Made by a program: the position numbers and the translations under genes. Under the pieces are notes generated by a model. The model worked only from the letters and a program-made list of their open reading frames with translations. It was not told the DNA's origin and searched no databases. This document shows, one piece after another, positions 25,401 to 31,089 of a stretch of 51,690 nucleotides of DNA. The DNA comes from CAILUF01 sp964505265 (GTDB lineage: Bacteria > Pseudomonadota > Alphaproteobacteria > Rickettsiales > UBA1997): assembly GCA_964505265.1 (NCBI GenBank), contig CAZDGN010000010.1, positions 1-51,690 on the forward strand, in the 5' to 3' direction. Each line of letters starts with the position of its first letter. Position 1 is the stretch's first letter.

Positions 25401-28394
25401 TGATGGAGCCGTTCTTCGGTTTTCAACGGGATTATAAATTGGCGATGAATGTCTCAAGGAAAATTTAATGCAATCGGAGGTTTCATATTTTATTTTTTTG
25501 TTGTAATCGAAGCGATGAATTGACATATTTGGTTTTAATGGCGATCTAGATGGTGTAATATCTGATGGAGAGCCAAATTGGTCATAATAATCCATACCGT
25601 CATCATTCAGATAAAAATAACCTGAAGATTCGTCTCTTGTTAGACTCATATCCCAGCCACCATTTGCATTTGGTGGTTGCAATATATGTCTAATAACTTT
25701 TGAAGTTCTCCAAACATCTGTTTCGATATCTTCGTCATTTGTATTAAAACCATTCGTGCAATTTCCAGTTGATTCATCATATACACCGCTAACACAAATT
25801 TTTTTAAATAATGTTTTAGTTATTGGTGTTTGAACTCCATTAATAGTTCTGGTAAGATTTATATAAGTGCCAGTAGGAATGATAAAAAATTCATCGCCGT
25901 CAAAATAGCTCGGCGAAAAATGTCTTGTTGTGACCCCCTTAAATTCTAAAACCGAACAAATGTAATTATTTCCAGGATCTGGAATGAAGGATCTAATTCT
26001 AGCATTTTCTAAAGCACTTCCATTATCAGCTAGAGGCACTGCACATTTGGGAAAAATTTTTGTAAAACAGGAAGCCGAACCTCTGGAGCCACATCCAGCT
26101 GTAATTTTTAATGGATATATTTCTTTAAAACTTTTTTTGTCTGATAAACAATCTTCCGTCATTGCTCCGCTTTCATCTGTAATAACCTGAATTTCTTTAC
26201 AAATATCAACGCCACAATTTTTAGTGCATATTTCAAAAATAGAATTTATTGCGGAGCAGTTTGCTCTGCATCTTCTTCTTCCGCAAGATTCACCTGCGAT
26301 TGCCCCTGTGGACATTAATCTTGCGCAGATTTCAAATTTATGAATTATTTTTGAATCTAAACCATAATAAGATGTGACATTTGTTTTGTAATATAAAGAA
26401 TCTTCTGATGGACTTCCTCTTATATCATTGTTCATTCCGCATATATATTCTGGTGAAATAGGTGCTTGACCAAGATCGGCAGAGACATCGATACCTGGTG
26501 AAGTTGGGGTCCATATAGCCTCTAAAAAACTATTGAAGTTATTTTTTAAATAATCTTTAGACATTAAAATATTATCGTTAGGAGTCGACAACTCAGTTGT
26601 AGTCAAGGTTGATTTAAATGGCATATAATCATTATAATTGCTTATGTTAAATAATTTTTTAACACCAGATGATTCTCGAATTGCCAAAGGATCAAGTGCG
26701 GGTTTAAAAAACCATGAAACACTGGAATCAGGAATTGGTATCGAAGCTACAGAATTTAAGGTGTTGCAAATTGGGTAAATTTGATTACTGGATTTGTTGC
26801 AATTAATTCCTGTTTTATAGCAATGTGTTTGAGTTGGGGTGTTGCAATAACAACTTGAGCCAGAATTGCAAGTTTGAAGAGGACTGGGGGGAGTAAAGCC
26901 ATTAGAATTACAGTCGTTTGGAGGTAATGCTGACCTTTTAAATTGTTGGCATGAAATTTTTTGAGAAACATTGTTGAATTTACATAATGAGTTTTGTTCG
27001 AAAATCAAAGATATCAAGAAATTAGAATGAGTAGGTGTATGCTGATCTATTGCATTTTGATTGCCTGATAAATTATTTATATCTAAGGAGTTTTCAATTA
27101 TTTTTTGTAAAAAAGGATAATTGCCGGTTGCTGATGGATTATAATATTGCGAGCCTAAAACCTTTATGATGGTTTCGGTATCAAGATAATCTGGAGATTG
27201 GCATGGTTTATTTGCTAAAAAGTAATTGATGGAATGGTTGTTAAAGTTGGCGCTATTAAGTTGCTTGTAACTAAACTTAGTATAATCAGACACTTCACAA
27301 GCTTTTTGATCCGATTTAATTCCATTGTCACCATCAACCAATGTATTTTTTATTTCATTTCCAGAATTTTTTAACTCATTTGCTGATAATTGATCGCATC
27401 TATATTTTTTACAACCAGCTGTATTAAAATTATAATGACAAAATGAGTTTTTATAATCTGGTGGAATACAATTTAAATCGGCGCCAGGGCTAGTAGGGAG
27501 TGGACAGGTAAATGCACATTTTTTTAAAGCATCAGTTTCACCAGCAACACATATTGGGAGGTCATGAAAATCAAGACAATTTTCTCGAATTTTTTTGATT
27601 GAAGAGGATGTAAGATTATAAAATTTTATGCTTTCACCACTTGGAGTCCTAGGGTTATTGCAAAATGGCATTACATAATCGTTAAATTCGTAAACACAAT
27701 TATTTCCTGCTATGGGAGATGGAGTTGTTGAACATGATTTTAAACAATTAAATCCTTCCATAAAAAATTGATTTTCCTTAATTGATCTTCCTGCATTTTC
27801 ATTGCAATCTGCCATACAATTTACCCCGGGACGTCTAAAGGTGGTATTTGGTATAAGATTACAAGGAGGTAATTTGCAATTTATTCCAAGAATTGGATTG
27901 CCACTGGATAATTCATGACAATATGGCTTGTTGGTTGATAAGCAATTTATGCCATCGGTTTTTCCTATACACTCAATTGGATCTAAATTTTTAGAAACAG
28001 TATTATTAAAAACATTGGAGTAATTTAGACAAGTTACTCCTGTTATCGATGATGGGCATGGAGGCGGAATTGCTATCATACAATCTAACCCAATGAGGTT
28101 TAGGGTAATGGCGGTCGGAGTTTGACAACTTTCCAAATTACTCTCAACAGTATTGTCGTTGTTATAAGAGCCTTTTGGCGGTAAATAATTGGTATAAAAA
28201 TAAGATGTTACCCCACCTTTTACATATTTAATATAATGTTGTTTTTCACTTGTATTATAGGATGCAATACCATCAAATGGGATTGAAGTGCAGTAAGAAT
28301 TCTTAGGAGATATTAAGAAAATTAAGAAAAGAAAAAGAGTTAGGTATTTAGTTAAAAAAAATAAATTTGTGTTTAGGTTTTTATTTATTTTCAT
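13443..28394 (-). CDS. Giant secreted Cys-rich modular surface protein (CCP-like, lectin-like, glycine-rich)
   Basis: A continuous frame of 4,983 codons, 34 of them unknown because of a 100-N gap. An N-terminal Sec signal peptide has its hydrophobic core at about 17-29 (LTLFLFLIFLIS). I see no further membrane helix or beta-barrel. The first 1,400 residues are Cys-rich and unique. CCP/Sushi-like modules with a Trp before the last Cys follow (GNWTQF, GIWEEV, GNWTNL). Next come a lectin-like domain, a glycine-rich domain, a Trp-rich segment, EGF/CCP-like tandem repeats of 79 and 91-105 residues, then more four-Cys modules. A second glycine-rich stretch, a second lectin-like domain and a unique C-terminus complete it. 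The start ATG overlaps murD by 14 bases. An extracellular adhesin or surface layer role is inferred. No catalytic motif was recognised. Confidence 0.9.
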   Translation of the reverse strand: MKINKNLNTNLFFLTKYLTLFLFLIFLISPKNSYCTSIPFDGIASYNTSEKQHYIKYVKGGVTSYFYTNYLPPKGSYNNDNTVESNLESCQTPTAITLNLIGLDCMIAIPPPCPSSITGVTCLNYSNVFNNTVSKNLDPIECIGKTDGINCLSTNKPYCHELSSGNPILGINCKLPPCNLIPNTTFRRPGVNCMADCNENAGRSIKENQFFMEGFNCLKSCSTTPSPIAGNNCVYEFNDYVMPFCNNPRTPSGESIKFYNLTSSSIKKIRENCLDFHDLPICVAGETDALKKCAFTCPLPTSPGADLNCIPPDYKNSFCHYNFNTAGCKKYRCDQLSANELKNSGNEIKNTLVDGDNGIKSDQKACEVSDYTKFSYKQLNSANFNNHSINYFLANKPCQSPDYLDTETIIKVLGSQYYNPSATGNYPFLQKIIENSLDINNLSGNQNAIDQHTPTHSNFLISLIFEQNSLCKFNNVSQKISCQQFKRSALPPNDCNSNGFTPPSPLQTCNSGSSCYCNTPTQTHCYKTGINCNKSSNQIYPICNTLNSVASIPIPDSSVSWFFKPALDPLAIRESSGVKKLFNISNYNDYMPFKSTLTTTELSTPNDNILMSKDYLKNNFNSFLEAIWTPTSPGIDVSADLGQAPISPEYICGMNNDIRGSPSEDSLYYKTNVTSYYGLDSKIIHKFEICARLMSTGAIAGESCGRRRCRANCSAINSIFEICTKNCGVDICKEIQVITDESGAMTEDCLSDKKSFKEIYPLKITAGCGSRGSASCFTKIFPKCAVPLADNGSALENARIRSFIPDPGNNYICSVLEFKGVTTRHFSPSYFDGDEFFIIPTGTYINLTRTINGVQTPITKTLFKKICVSGVYDESTGNCTNGFNTNDEDIETDVWRTSKVIRHILQPPNANGGWDMSLTRDESSGYFYLNDDGMDYYDQFGSPSDITPSRSPLKPNMSIHRFDYNKKIKYETSDCIKFSLRHSSPIYNPVENRRTAPSLFIPSLLIDEICRTGDGSAGTVNCDPAIETDFYNPAIKIVWGNKSSSYPLQDTPTSVTNYKIIKVNYDSEVSPDYKIYLRNAGLNDYTGIEKTVFLKKSFDIEKVPNVCLFEKEIITGQNPKESLIGCFPRKRANGAYIGSIDPATPANQTLYNQTDFSVKFYHPNYPTFTTNSINIPKLTNLENTFELKKCLGNISNQGYPICIERHECTILNFECVENEKSLINEISRNPRNEVLILSLQKISKYCDQVLLPKCNKLKGLPYTSTNSKLNTSNLNGFNAPAIGNFYGWYNEACIVSGIDILDDPSIKKYVVENIPSEPSYDGKCVGFPNCTLYSFLDSQALILSENQRIREAKPKELGTTLCFEYTKFLQSCPPISFVRTPNPNRSDPFYLLELDVPDISHTERFNDTNGHGEFNTAFEGNSIEGTCNGFYQNNGSLVPIATCSSGNWTQFRNSCIQFSCPVLITPSNGANDLGEYSPIYDPPKFFKSFNGKVHGYASWNQQNINGVNKMNGTFISCNVGFKKENSTPNYFPINSREGSPELRSYISSLSSSSSPSDKEKERVIMSIFGKINSTSYADGITPSRKCNQIGIWEEVSNPCQRITCPAINFELPSDAGSYNLNSFGIIIEKSGSTSTIRTAEIIATSPAQKISFTSTETISGGSLINVVYTTNLTPYPLYDNSGNPISNIIKDKIYAFSFNSSSQRYVQLDNSNDSYLKELWAKSGGASFATGYALRSKNYLYTPNAEDAPDQHIVYGTCNNELGYLSLGASPSMVCNHLGNWTNLNNGCVSDCSAVNGIVGNDPGHGFAIWAKSTPRIGQSVVSTAQSCIGSSSFAYPYEPINDDEGTKKDFGIGSYDVGITVDNFDSIIETSNGADYTVSSSNPLPAASVYNQQGKEYSFKIQQNYGSSVSSISSDSSEEIISLFNSNTLTLNAPTNSIWSKVTFASYGTPDYSSEYDLKIDSTNNCDFLYSKLVLALKCVGKNSCNISLSDFLNYDSYMPATCQQNLGNGQDGNEASIEEIGGTGGGGGGNSNASQGSIFVTTVNGVNNYAFTPAQNGKSFCDQNLHLSICEVSLGANAGRKVNITENDTGLFDGQSGSAVIKVAPENNTAEASKTVYTYNTPGVYTINIPTLSSVIGKTDIYFYVDYDIIGGGGGGGGEAIAPGTDGNAGSRVRGKFRIEAGKSFKVHVGGGGKAGKTGCFGTASSSTGTTSSINFKNLPTIKFELIKDQNFAQKLGSKPFAKKDVKIFATNNIKKPTKGYNKTTEKIYDIILAKNTNRLIFDDKFYYSKATLSENYQGTKNSIKDILQKISKEFFISNAYSDTYYGCNGINSGSKVRSDSCSGYDYGTREIYCSCPATSFGIKLYDGGNYDGETDFVNWETSYWGQYSWNGWKDKWCSLKMWGHMRVKFSCWWESGNTNRQYWNNTWVYSSSGTSESNPGLAWNYSNMWSQIICATQNGSEDLCDGIDAIKVDGYRECGNSGHYEASNNCGCNANRYWNGSSCTWNHCYTPDALGITSQWGYYGYGTTSCNKANSNGTFDWTCGSNGGQATITRNGCGCNSGYRADGTNCSINACTTSATQGYSGGESYSGGATTRKCNGTNFNNTIDLSFPVCDSNGASKSTTSPAGTCTCNTGYVLSGSGSSTATCNRIKCTAPAQTGYSGSGTNAIDYSTTNNVVSCNGTNFNTSNQITFGSCTVNGSSLGVVSGSCSCNAGYVLSGSGSTATCNRIKCTAPAQTGYXXXXXXXXXXXXXXXXXXXXXXXXXXXXXXXXXXCSCNAGYVLSGSGSTATCERIKCTINDTDGYSGSTTIDYSGTTNNTVNCNKANYNTTTTLTYNNCDSNGKVLTLVSGTCGCTTNYFKLVTTPTSSNSCISICNMTDNDLLKWGLPSTTPKALSSSSTSITCQNSGGYSGNTAVISCSASGSGSTYSLTTNCNCSTNYAHSDTTNYPNHSVPSSSWEKANSCFRQCSISTNTSQSYGTGATAYIILQGTTTKACTGAGYALGNTTIDCDSAGTSSIADANVCSCSSGYAHSADSNHTVPTSPSSSSWNKKTSCFRQCSVSASQSSGYGTGSSTYTTLEGTTTKSCLGTGYLTTDTATISCNSAGSNTVSEPCSCATNYIKSNFSTHTPPANTASITYSTGANGSCYRICNITAGNASGWGVGTTQFNVYEGTNSINCSGIRYATPTPANTLSISCDSSGNPSISSGCPCASGYSKLASTASHTKPANVSTAGSEINYYYSTTGQTNSGTCFKECSVSASDSNTWGTGATGYTVYEGTNTRACTSSGFISGNITVNCNSSGTASVSTACIKIGCPSSFNLEGVTTALIAKTGQNTQACDASGYSGNISYYCTTVTVGGSSSPSYTVTSPCPENACTDSIAVPGISGNVSGGTGANELTCESNLGYSGTYKYYCNPLGIHTRVQSCTANICNISPDTETGTHGIGFLPRTGLIASGSFDCDANGYSGTKYYSCTSNLTATTTSAKCYKNICSDFTNPGVIGTITGKSGISSVACNTPGYSGTLEFYCNDSGSAVVTTSCTENQCNVISGIGYAGKNNQKISGSYACDEGYYGTVNWVCNAGNANATVTHNCTRITCNPPESAYASTPTLDYTANRWTSYSCTTGYKPGFDLLTSSYLYPEYKCETDPDGANPSIISIRNACVEVTCTIPGYGTFGYNNGNRQVVACDPTQGLMGTAIFICDQNGSISLIQACDRITCQLPSCSSGTCPTNVQNTLEDGTRIRFNSYFNDLNCKQSHYYENCPEGVTTNCGRPKARCIYDPTITTTPTTGVVEFSGKPCIQSTCIASNFLNSVIDSTTVNWSGDTYITTSCKSGFYSRDLSNPPQYICNSSGSSANYSARNSCEPITCNPPASTFGINSLIPLSWGSSVQIPCSKIGYSGFFSYNCTGTSNPGTFTEISNSCIVRSCNLTSNNPTTFANYVKSGQNIGGISGKILSSSYFKGGTGGNSSSSYTTGGGGGGGSASFIETSEGRIIAIAGGGGGGNGGGSSPINSPTLNLSPVADSKLYSNFLGSYLIAKMQTLPIQNSDQTKTGGLVYGLSDSSNNFSLSTPLGMVISDIYFSSLGNPQASTRDAVSPNSVPSSFSVKYNTCHSTNSLRLAQTNCQGRETCSQPDINDLDFGATCTPTPASIKWAVLAGYTFKESSLTINGLTKPIKEINTLTMTFNPAILQNNKVYSFLDYETFWIKNEYWDDEFIAKISTNIDPIDTPLKIKFHRTNNTLEPKLKLTYVSGSTTNDLGSFYKIKKIVNNEAVPISKGYIKENIYYILRLNVINTDDIFWEIREQTNVSATALQMSDRSLPKRTCMTTQVSKFGMLGTIWSPANSVCSNKCPGYDPVTKTGDDRLGAGATLHYTSNLIDGGIVYWDEAPAGSTQILKMSTANIEETGLSHKGYKVFQRHSDKFKAKNFEKEIPNQIGSGVFVLERKCGSDGIWEDPKPLCATGGGLNTDSYIGNFNDTRVFLDHSSHSDIIYNNNTTKERYIKADDPSSYSIGECLDGYKRSTLDGIGIFTNSDINLKSKLTFICKSYSSNLKRYEDLTYLESSGGFDCIKYCKFENLTVNDGIEKRGIKNSDNTYPYNNETLLKPGHSISLDCKSTHTYARQYIRPNYLYDEINRINKIYNIDWDNCRFNFTENGMVRSSILSSDILINNINDNHIKCIDQLAFLNYTDSSLPSPTTSFNTVEINGVTYYRDIMGYYAKNRSVLQNVRQYFDEDAVLIDRKQTSFMKVLDNPILPMHECVAISRDNVTWSSDVKAGTDCRIAEKCLISKYHGIRHHAESSSQSKISRWKNSSDNDSWWFPLNSFIYSSEKLILSSLNYLVNGKTINIEKDSSCDINQYGRCAYYVNWSKNSFGLASNNQWEYWRKYLSSASCNDGYLTVTWDFNDTNNRKSCSGSDGYIGSDLTRINHNDPDEVSAPAEKYLGERTSSYNDAQNKNITSAKTCPAPVEYTEPVVFIGNF
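15905..16200 (-). other. SUEL-type lectin-like domain within the giant protein (about residues 4066-4162)
   Basis: The encoded segment follows the SUEL (rhamnose/galactose-binding lectin) pattern. A strand ending FSSLGNP is followed by TCHSTNSL, NCQGRETC, LDFGATC and finally a strand IKWAVLAGYTF. Cys positions and the FG-x-x-C element match the family; the usual FGDPC reads FGATC. The shared CHS element also occurs in the second giant gene's lectin domain. Confidence 0.55.
16362..16503 (-). other. Glycine-rich segment of the giant protein
   Basis: It encodes two poly-Gly runs separated by a short strand: GGGGGGG SASFIETSEGRIIAIA GGGGGG. This is the spacing of the glycine-rich domain family seen in animal ALK-type receptors and in bacterial surface proteins (Gly runs flanking a hydrophobic IIAIAGGGG strand). 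It immediately precedes the second lectin-like domain. Confidence 0.6.
18430..19510 (-). repeat. Four imperfect 91-105-residue Cys-rich repeats
   Basis: Within the giant gene, units beginning C-F/Y-R/K-x-C recur with conserved Cys at 19480-19478, 19208-19206, 18932-18930 and 18617-18615, giving periods of about 91, 92 and 105 codons. Each unit has a GTG...Y..LEGTTTK.C core, then a C-D/N-S-x-G element, then C-x-C-x-x-x-Y. Copies differ at many positions, so this is an older duplication than the 237-bp array. Confidence 0.7.
19800..20680 (-). repeat. Tandem 237-bp (79-residue) repeat array containing the assembly gap
   Basis: Matching segments at 20166 and 20403 (both starting ATAGCCAGTTTGAGCAGG) are 237 bases apart, giving a 79-codon unit. 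Each unit carries CTAPAQTGYSG, CNGTNFNT, CSCNAGYVLSG and STATCNRIK. The left flank of the N gap (ending at 20065) matches the segment ending at 20260. More diverged units extend on both sides. The C-x-C-x(2)-GY element resembles EGF modules, though the spacing is not canonical. Confidence 0.8.
20066..20165. other. Assembly gap (100 N)
   Basis: Exactly 100 N, a common placeholder length for a scaffold join of unknown size. It lies inside near-identical 237-bp repeats, which explains the failed assembly. Comparison with the intact neighbouring unit predicts a missing length of 142 bases plus a multiple of 237. Since 142 and 100 leave the same remainder modulo 3 and 237 is divisible by 3, the frame continues whichever multiple applies. 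Confidence 0.95.
21040..21262 (-). other. Tryptophan-rich segment of the giant protein
   Basis: About 73 residues (near 2379-2452) contain 12 Trp, for example NWETSYWGQYSWNGWKDKW and later SCWWES. Trp is otherwise sparse in this protein. I recognise no family. Such aromatic density suggests glycan, membrane or self-association contacts. Confidence 0.7.
21785..22050 (-). other. Bacterial glycine-rich domain of the giant protein
   Basis: The segment runs YTYNTPGVYTINIP, then a strand, then IIGGGGGGGGEA, GTDGNAGSRV, FRIEAGKSFKVHVGGGGKAG and GCFG. The order (PG-x-YT-x-x-IP, poly-Gly, then V-H-V-GGGG) is that of glycine-rich domains in bacterial surface and phage tail proteins. A smaller Gly run lies at 22300-22330. 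Confidence 0.65.
22372..22615 (-). other. SUEL-type lectin-like domain within the giant protein (about residues 1927-2008)
   Basis: It encodes LTLNAPTNSIWSKV, FASYGTPD, NNCDFL, LKCVGKNSCNIS and a final ATC. This follows the SUEL order: a first strand, ASYG, C, then CxGKxSC, then C. The FGDPC element is not recognisable, so the match is weaker than in the second giant protein. It leads directly into the glycine-rich region. Confidence 0.5.
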
Positions 28395-29763
28395 TTACTA
28401 ATTTGCAAAAAAAATCCCCCCTTTCCTCAAAATTTTTCCATTGATCAAGTGAGGCACAAGCCGGTGAAAGTAAAATATTTTTATTTAATGATTTGTTAGA
28501 TTTGCAATCTTTTAAAGCAATCTCAAAGGCATTTTTTAGATTATCGCATTTTTGATAATTAACATTATTTTGCTGAAAAAATTCAGCAAAATTATCTGAG
28601 GATTCACCGATCAAATAAGCTTTGGTAATTTTGGAAAAATATGGTTTTAAGCTAGTTATTCCCGCTTCTTTTGCTCGACCCCCAACAATCCAAAAAATAT
28701 TATCATAAGATTTTAGAGCATTTTCAGTTGATTCTGCATTGGTGGCCTTGCTATCGTTTATAAAGGTTATATCGTTGCTAGCATCAACTAATTGCATACG
28801 ATGTTTAAGACCTGTAAAAGATTCAATAATTTTTATAATTTTTGCTATATTTTCGTTATTAAAAATATTGTTCTGATGAAGATAAGAGCATGCAATTGCT
28901 AGTGAGCATGCAATATTTTGCATATTATGATCACCTTTTAAAATTGGATTAAAATTAAAGCTAATTTTACTAGAAAAGATATTTATATAAATTTGGTTAT
29001 TTGCAATTGAAATTCCTTCATCTAAAATTTGTTGGTTGGAGATAGGAATTAACTTGGCTTTAAAATTTATATCTAACTTGAAGTCGTTGAAGATTTTATT
29101 AGTAATATGGTTGTCATAGCCAATAATTGCATAATCTGAAGAAGTTTGATTTTGGAAAATTCTTTTTTTGGAGTTAATATAATTTTCTAATGAGCCATGA
29201 CGATCGATGTGGTCAGGAGTAATGTTTAAAAGAGCTGATATATTAAATTTAATATCATTGATTAGGTCGAGTTGAAATGAAGATGTTTCAAAAATATAAT
29301 TAAAATTTTCTTGATTTTGCGGTAAATCAAATACAGGAATTCCAATATTGCCCCCAATTTCACTTGGTAATTTAAGTTGTTTAAAAATATAACCAACTAG
29401 TGCAGTGGTGGTCGATTTTCCATTGGTTCCAGTGATACCAACAAAAAAATTGTTGCACTTATTAAGATTATAAAAAATTTCTAAATCGCAGGATAATTTA
29501 CAGTTATATTTTTTTATTATTTCTAAAATTTGATGAGGTTTTGGATAAAATAATGGAATTCCTGGGGCAAAAGAGATTATAGAATTTTCGTTATAACTAA
29601 TTTTTTGAGGATTTTTTATGCTAATTTTTGGGTAATTAATTGAATTAATTTTTATAGAATTTGGATTATCATCGGTTGCAACAATTTCATAATTTTTGTT
29701 TTGTAAAAATTTAGCGATTGAAATTCCTGAAATCCCGAGTCCGTAGACAATAAAATTATGCAT
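28381..29763 (-). CDS. murD: UDP-N-acetylmuramoyl-L-alanine--D-glutamate ligase
   Basis: A 460-residue Mur ligase that adds D-Glu to UDP-MurNAc-L-Ala in the cytoplasm. It has the N-terminal Rossmann-like VYGLGISGIS, the ATP-binding GTNGKS at 112-117, ETSSFQL, the NITPDHIDRHGS motif at 180-191, FINDSKATNAEST in the central domain and LLSPACASLDQW near the end. Length is normal. The rest of the cell-wall cluster (murF, mraY, ftsW, murG) is absent here. Its last 14 bases overlap the start of the giant Cys-rich gene in another frame, so that gene may depend on murD translation. Confidence 0.95.
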   Translation of the reverse strand: MHNFIVYGLGISGISIAKFLQNKNYEIVATDDNPNSIKINSINYPKISIKNPQKISYNENSIISFAPGIPLFYPKPHQILEIIKKYNCKLSCDLEIFYNLNKCNNFFVGITGTNGKSTTTALVGYIFKQLKLPSEIGGNIGIPVFDLPQNQENFNYIFETSSFQLDLINDIKFNISALLNITPDHIDRHGSLENYINSKKRIFQNQTSSDYAIIGYDNHITNKIFNDFKLDINFKAKLIPISNQQILDEGISIANNQIYINIFSSKISFNFNPILKGDHNMQNIACSLAIACSYLHQNNIFNNENIAKIIKIIESFTGLKHRMQLVDASNDITFINDSKATNAESTENALKSYDNIFWIVGGRAKEAGITSLKPYFSKITKAYLIGESSDNFAEFFQQNNVNYQKCDNLKNAFEIALKDCKSNKSLNKNILLSPACASLDQWKNFEERGDFFCKLVNENK

Positions 29764-29808
29764 AGAAATATTGTAATTTTTAATATAAATTATTCTTCAA
29801 ATTTTAAT

Positions 29809-29849
29809 TTTTTAATAATTAAAAACAAGAAAGTTTTTGTTATTAAAAA
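29809..29849. repeat. AT-rich inverted repeat in the murD-purL divergent region
   Basis: An 18-base arm (29809-29826, ending AAAAAC) and a 17-base arm (29833-29849, starting GTTTTTG) flank a 6-base loop AAGAAA, pairing along most of their length with one small mismatch. It lies between two divergent genes and could be an attenuator, an operator or chance AT symmetry. It does not resemble the purine riboswitch. Confidence 0.5.
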
Positions 29850-29949
29850 TTATTATTTATTTAAATAAAAAATTGTTAAATTTTATTTTGATTTTTTTAT
29901 TTAAATTTTTAAAATTATTTAAAATTTTTTAACTTATTAAATATTGCCA

Positions 29950-31089
29950 ATGAAATCGGTCGAAATTACACCAAAATTAATAAAAGATCATAATCTTACT
30001 GACGAAGAATATGCTAAAATAATTGAAATTTTGCAAAGAACCCCAACTATTACTGAGCTCGGAATTTTTTCAGCAATGTGGAGCGAGCATTGTTCGTATA
30101 AATCAACAAAAAAATGGCTTAAAACTATGCATACCTCTGCACCTTGGGTTATATGTGGTCCTGGTGAAAATGCTGGTGTTATTGATATTGGAGATGGGCA
30201 AGCGGTAATTTTTAAAATGGAAAGTCACAATCACCCTTCTTTTATCGAGCCATATCAAGGTGCTGCAACTGGCGTTGGCGGAATTTTACGCGATGTTTTT
30301 ACAATGGGAGCAAGACCAATTGCTAATTTAAATGCACTTAGATTTGGTGAGGTTGACCATCCAAAAACTAAACACTTAGTAAATGGTGTTGTTTCTGGAA
30401 TTGGTGGATATGGCAACTGCGTTGGGGTTCCAACTGTTGGTGGCGAAATTACTTTTGATAAAAGCTACAACGGAAACATTATTGTTAATGCTATGACAGT
30501 TGGTTTGGCAGATAAAGATAAAATCTTTTATTCATCGGCAAGTAATGTTGGGGCAAGTGTGGTTTATGTTGGTTCTAAAACTGGTCGAGATGGAATCAAT
30601 GGTGCCGTAATGGCATCTGATGAGTTTAAAGAGGGTGATGAAGATAAAAGACCAACTGTTCAGGTTGGCGATCCTTTTGCTGAAAAATTGTTGCTTGAAG
30701 CATGCTTGGAACTAATGCAATCTGATTGTATTTTATCTATTCAGGATATGGGGGCTGCTGGGCTTACTTCTTCATCTTTTGAGATGTCGGGTAAAGGCGG
30801 AACGGGGATTGAGTTACATCTTGAAAATGTTCCAATGCGTGAAAAAAATATGACACCATATGAGATAATGCTATCGGAAAGCCAAGAAAGAATGTTAATG
30901 ATTATTAAGCCCGAAAAAACTGATTTTGCCAAGCAAATATTTGATAAATGGGGACTAGATTTTGCTGTAATAGGGGTAGTAACTGACAGTGGAAGAGTTG
31001 TCATTAAAATGAATGGAGAAATATATGCAGATATCCCGTCTTTACCGCTTTCGCAAAATTCTCCAGAATATGAAAGACCATATATTTAA
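29950..31089 (+). CDS. purL: Phosphoribosylformylglycinamidine synthase, N-terminal half only
   Basis: The 379-residue product matches the first half of small PurL (FGAR amidotransferase). It has WSEHCSYKS with active His47, GPGENAGVIDIGDG, the ATP/metal segment ESHNHPS, GAATGVGGILRD and GGEITF. It ends at SPEYERPYI, where intact PurL passes from its first to its second AIR-synthase-like half (family length about 600-740). The C-half is not downstream: a transglutaminase-like gene begins inside the purL end. Either the protein is split and its other half lies elsewhere, or the gene is a remnant. I chose ATG at 29950 over TTG at 29944; no clear ribosome-binding site distinguishes them. Confidence 0.85.
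   Translation: MKSVEITPKLIKDHNLTDEEYAKIIEILQRTPTITELGIFSAMWSEHCSYKSTKKWLKTMHTSAPWVICGPGENAGVIDIGDGQAVIFKMESHNHPSFIEPYQGAATGVGGILRDVFTMGARPIANLNALRFGEVDHPKTKHLVNGVVSGIGGYGNCVGVPTVGGEITFDKSYNGNIIVNAMTVGLADKDKIFYSSASNVGASVVYVGSKTGRDGINGAVMASDEFKEGDEDKRPTVQVGDPFAEKLLLEACLELMQSDCILSIQDMGAAGLTSSSFEMSGKGGTGIELHLENVPMREKNMTPYEIMLSESQERMLMIIKPEKTDFAKQIFDKWGLDFAVIGVVTDSGRVVIKMNGEIYADIPSLPLSQNSPEYERPYI

Noticed and set aside
13443..28394. VirB6-like type IV secretion giant protein of Rickettsiales
   Set aside because: Those proteins have a cluster of membrane helices (TrbL-type) in the middle; here only the signal peptide is hydrophobic and the body is extracellular Cys-rich.
31013..31069. Earlier start for the transglutaminase-like gene at 31013
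   Set aside because: It would put 19 charged residues before a clean signal peptide and deepen the overlap with purL; the ATG at 31070 gives a normal export signal.
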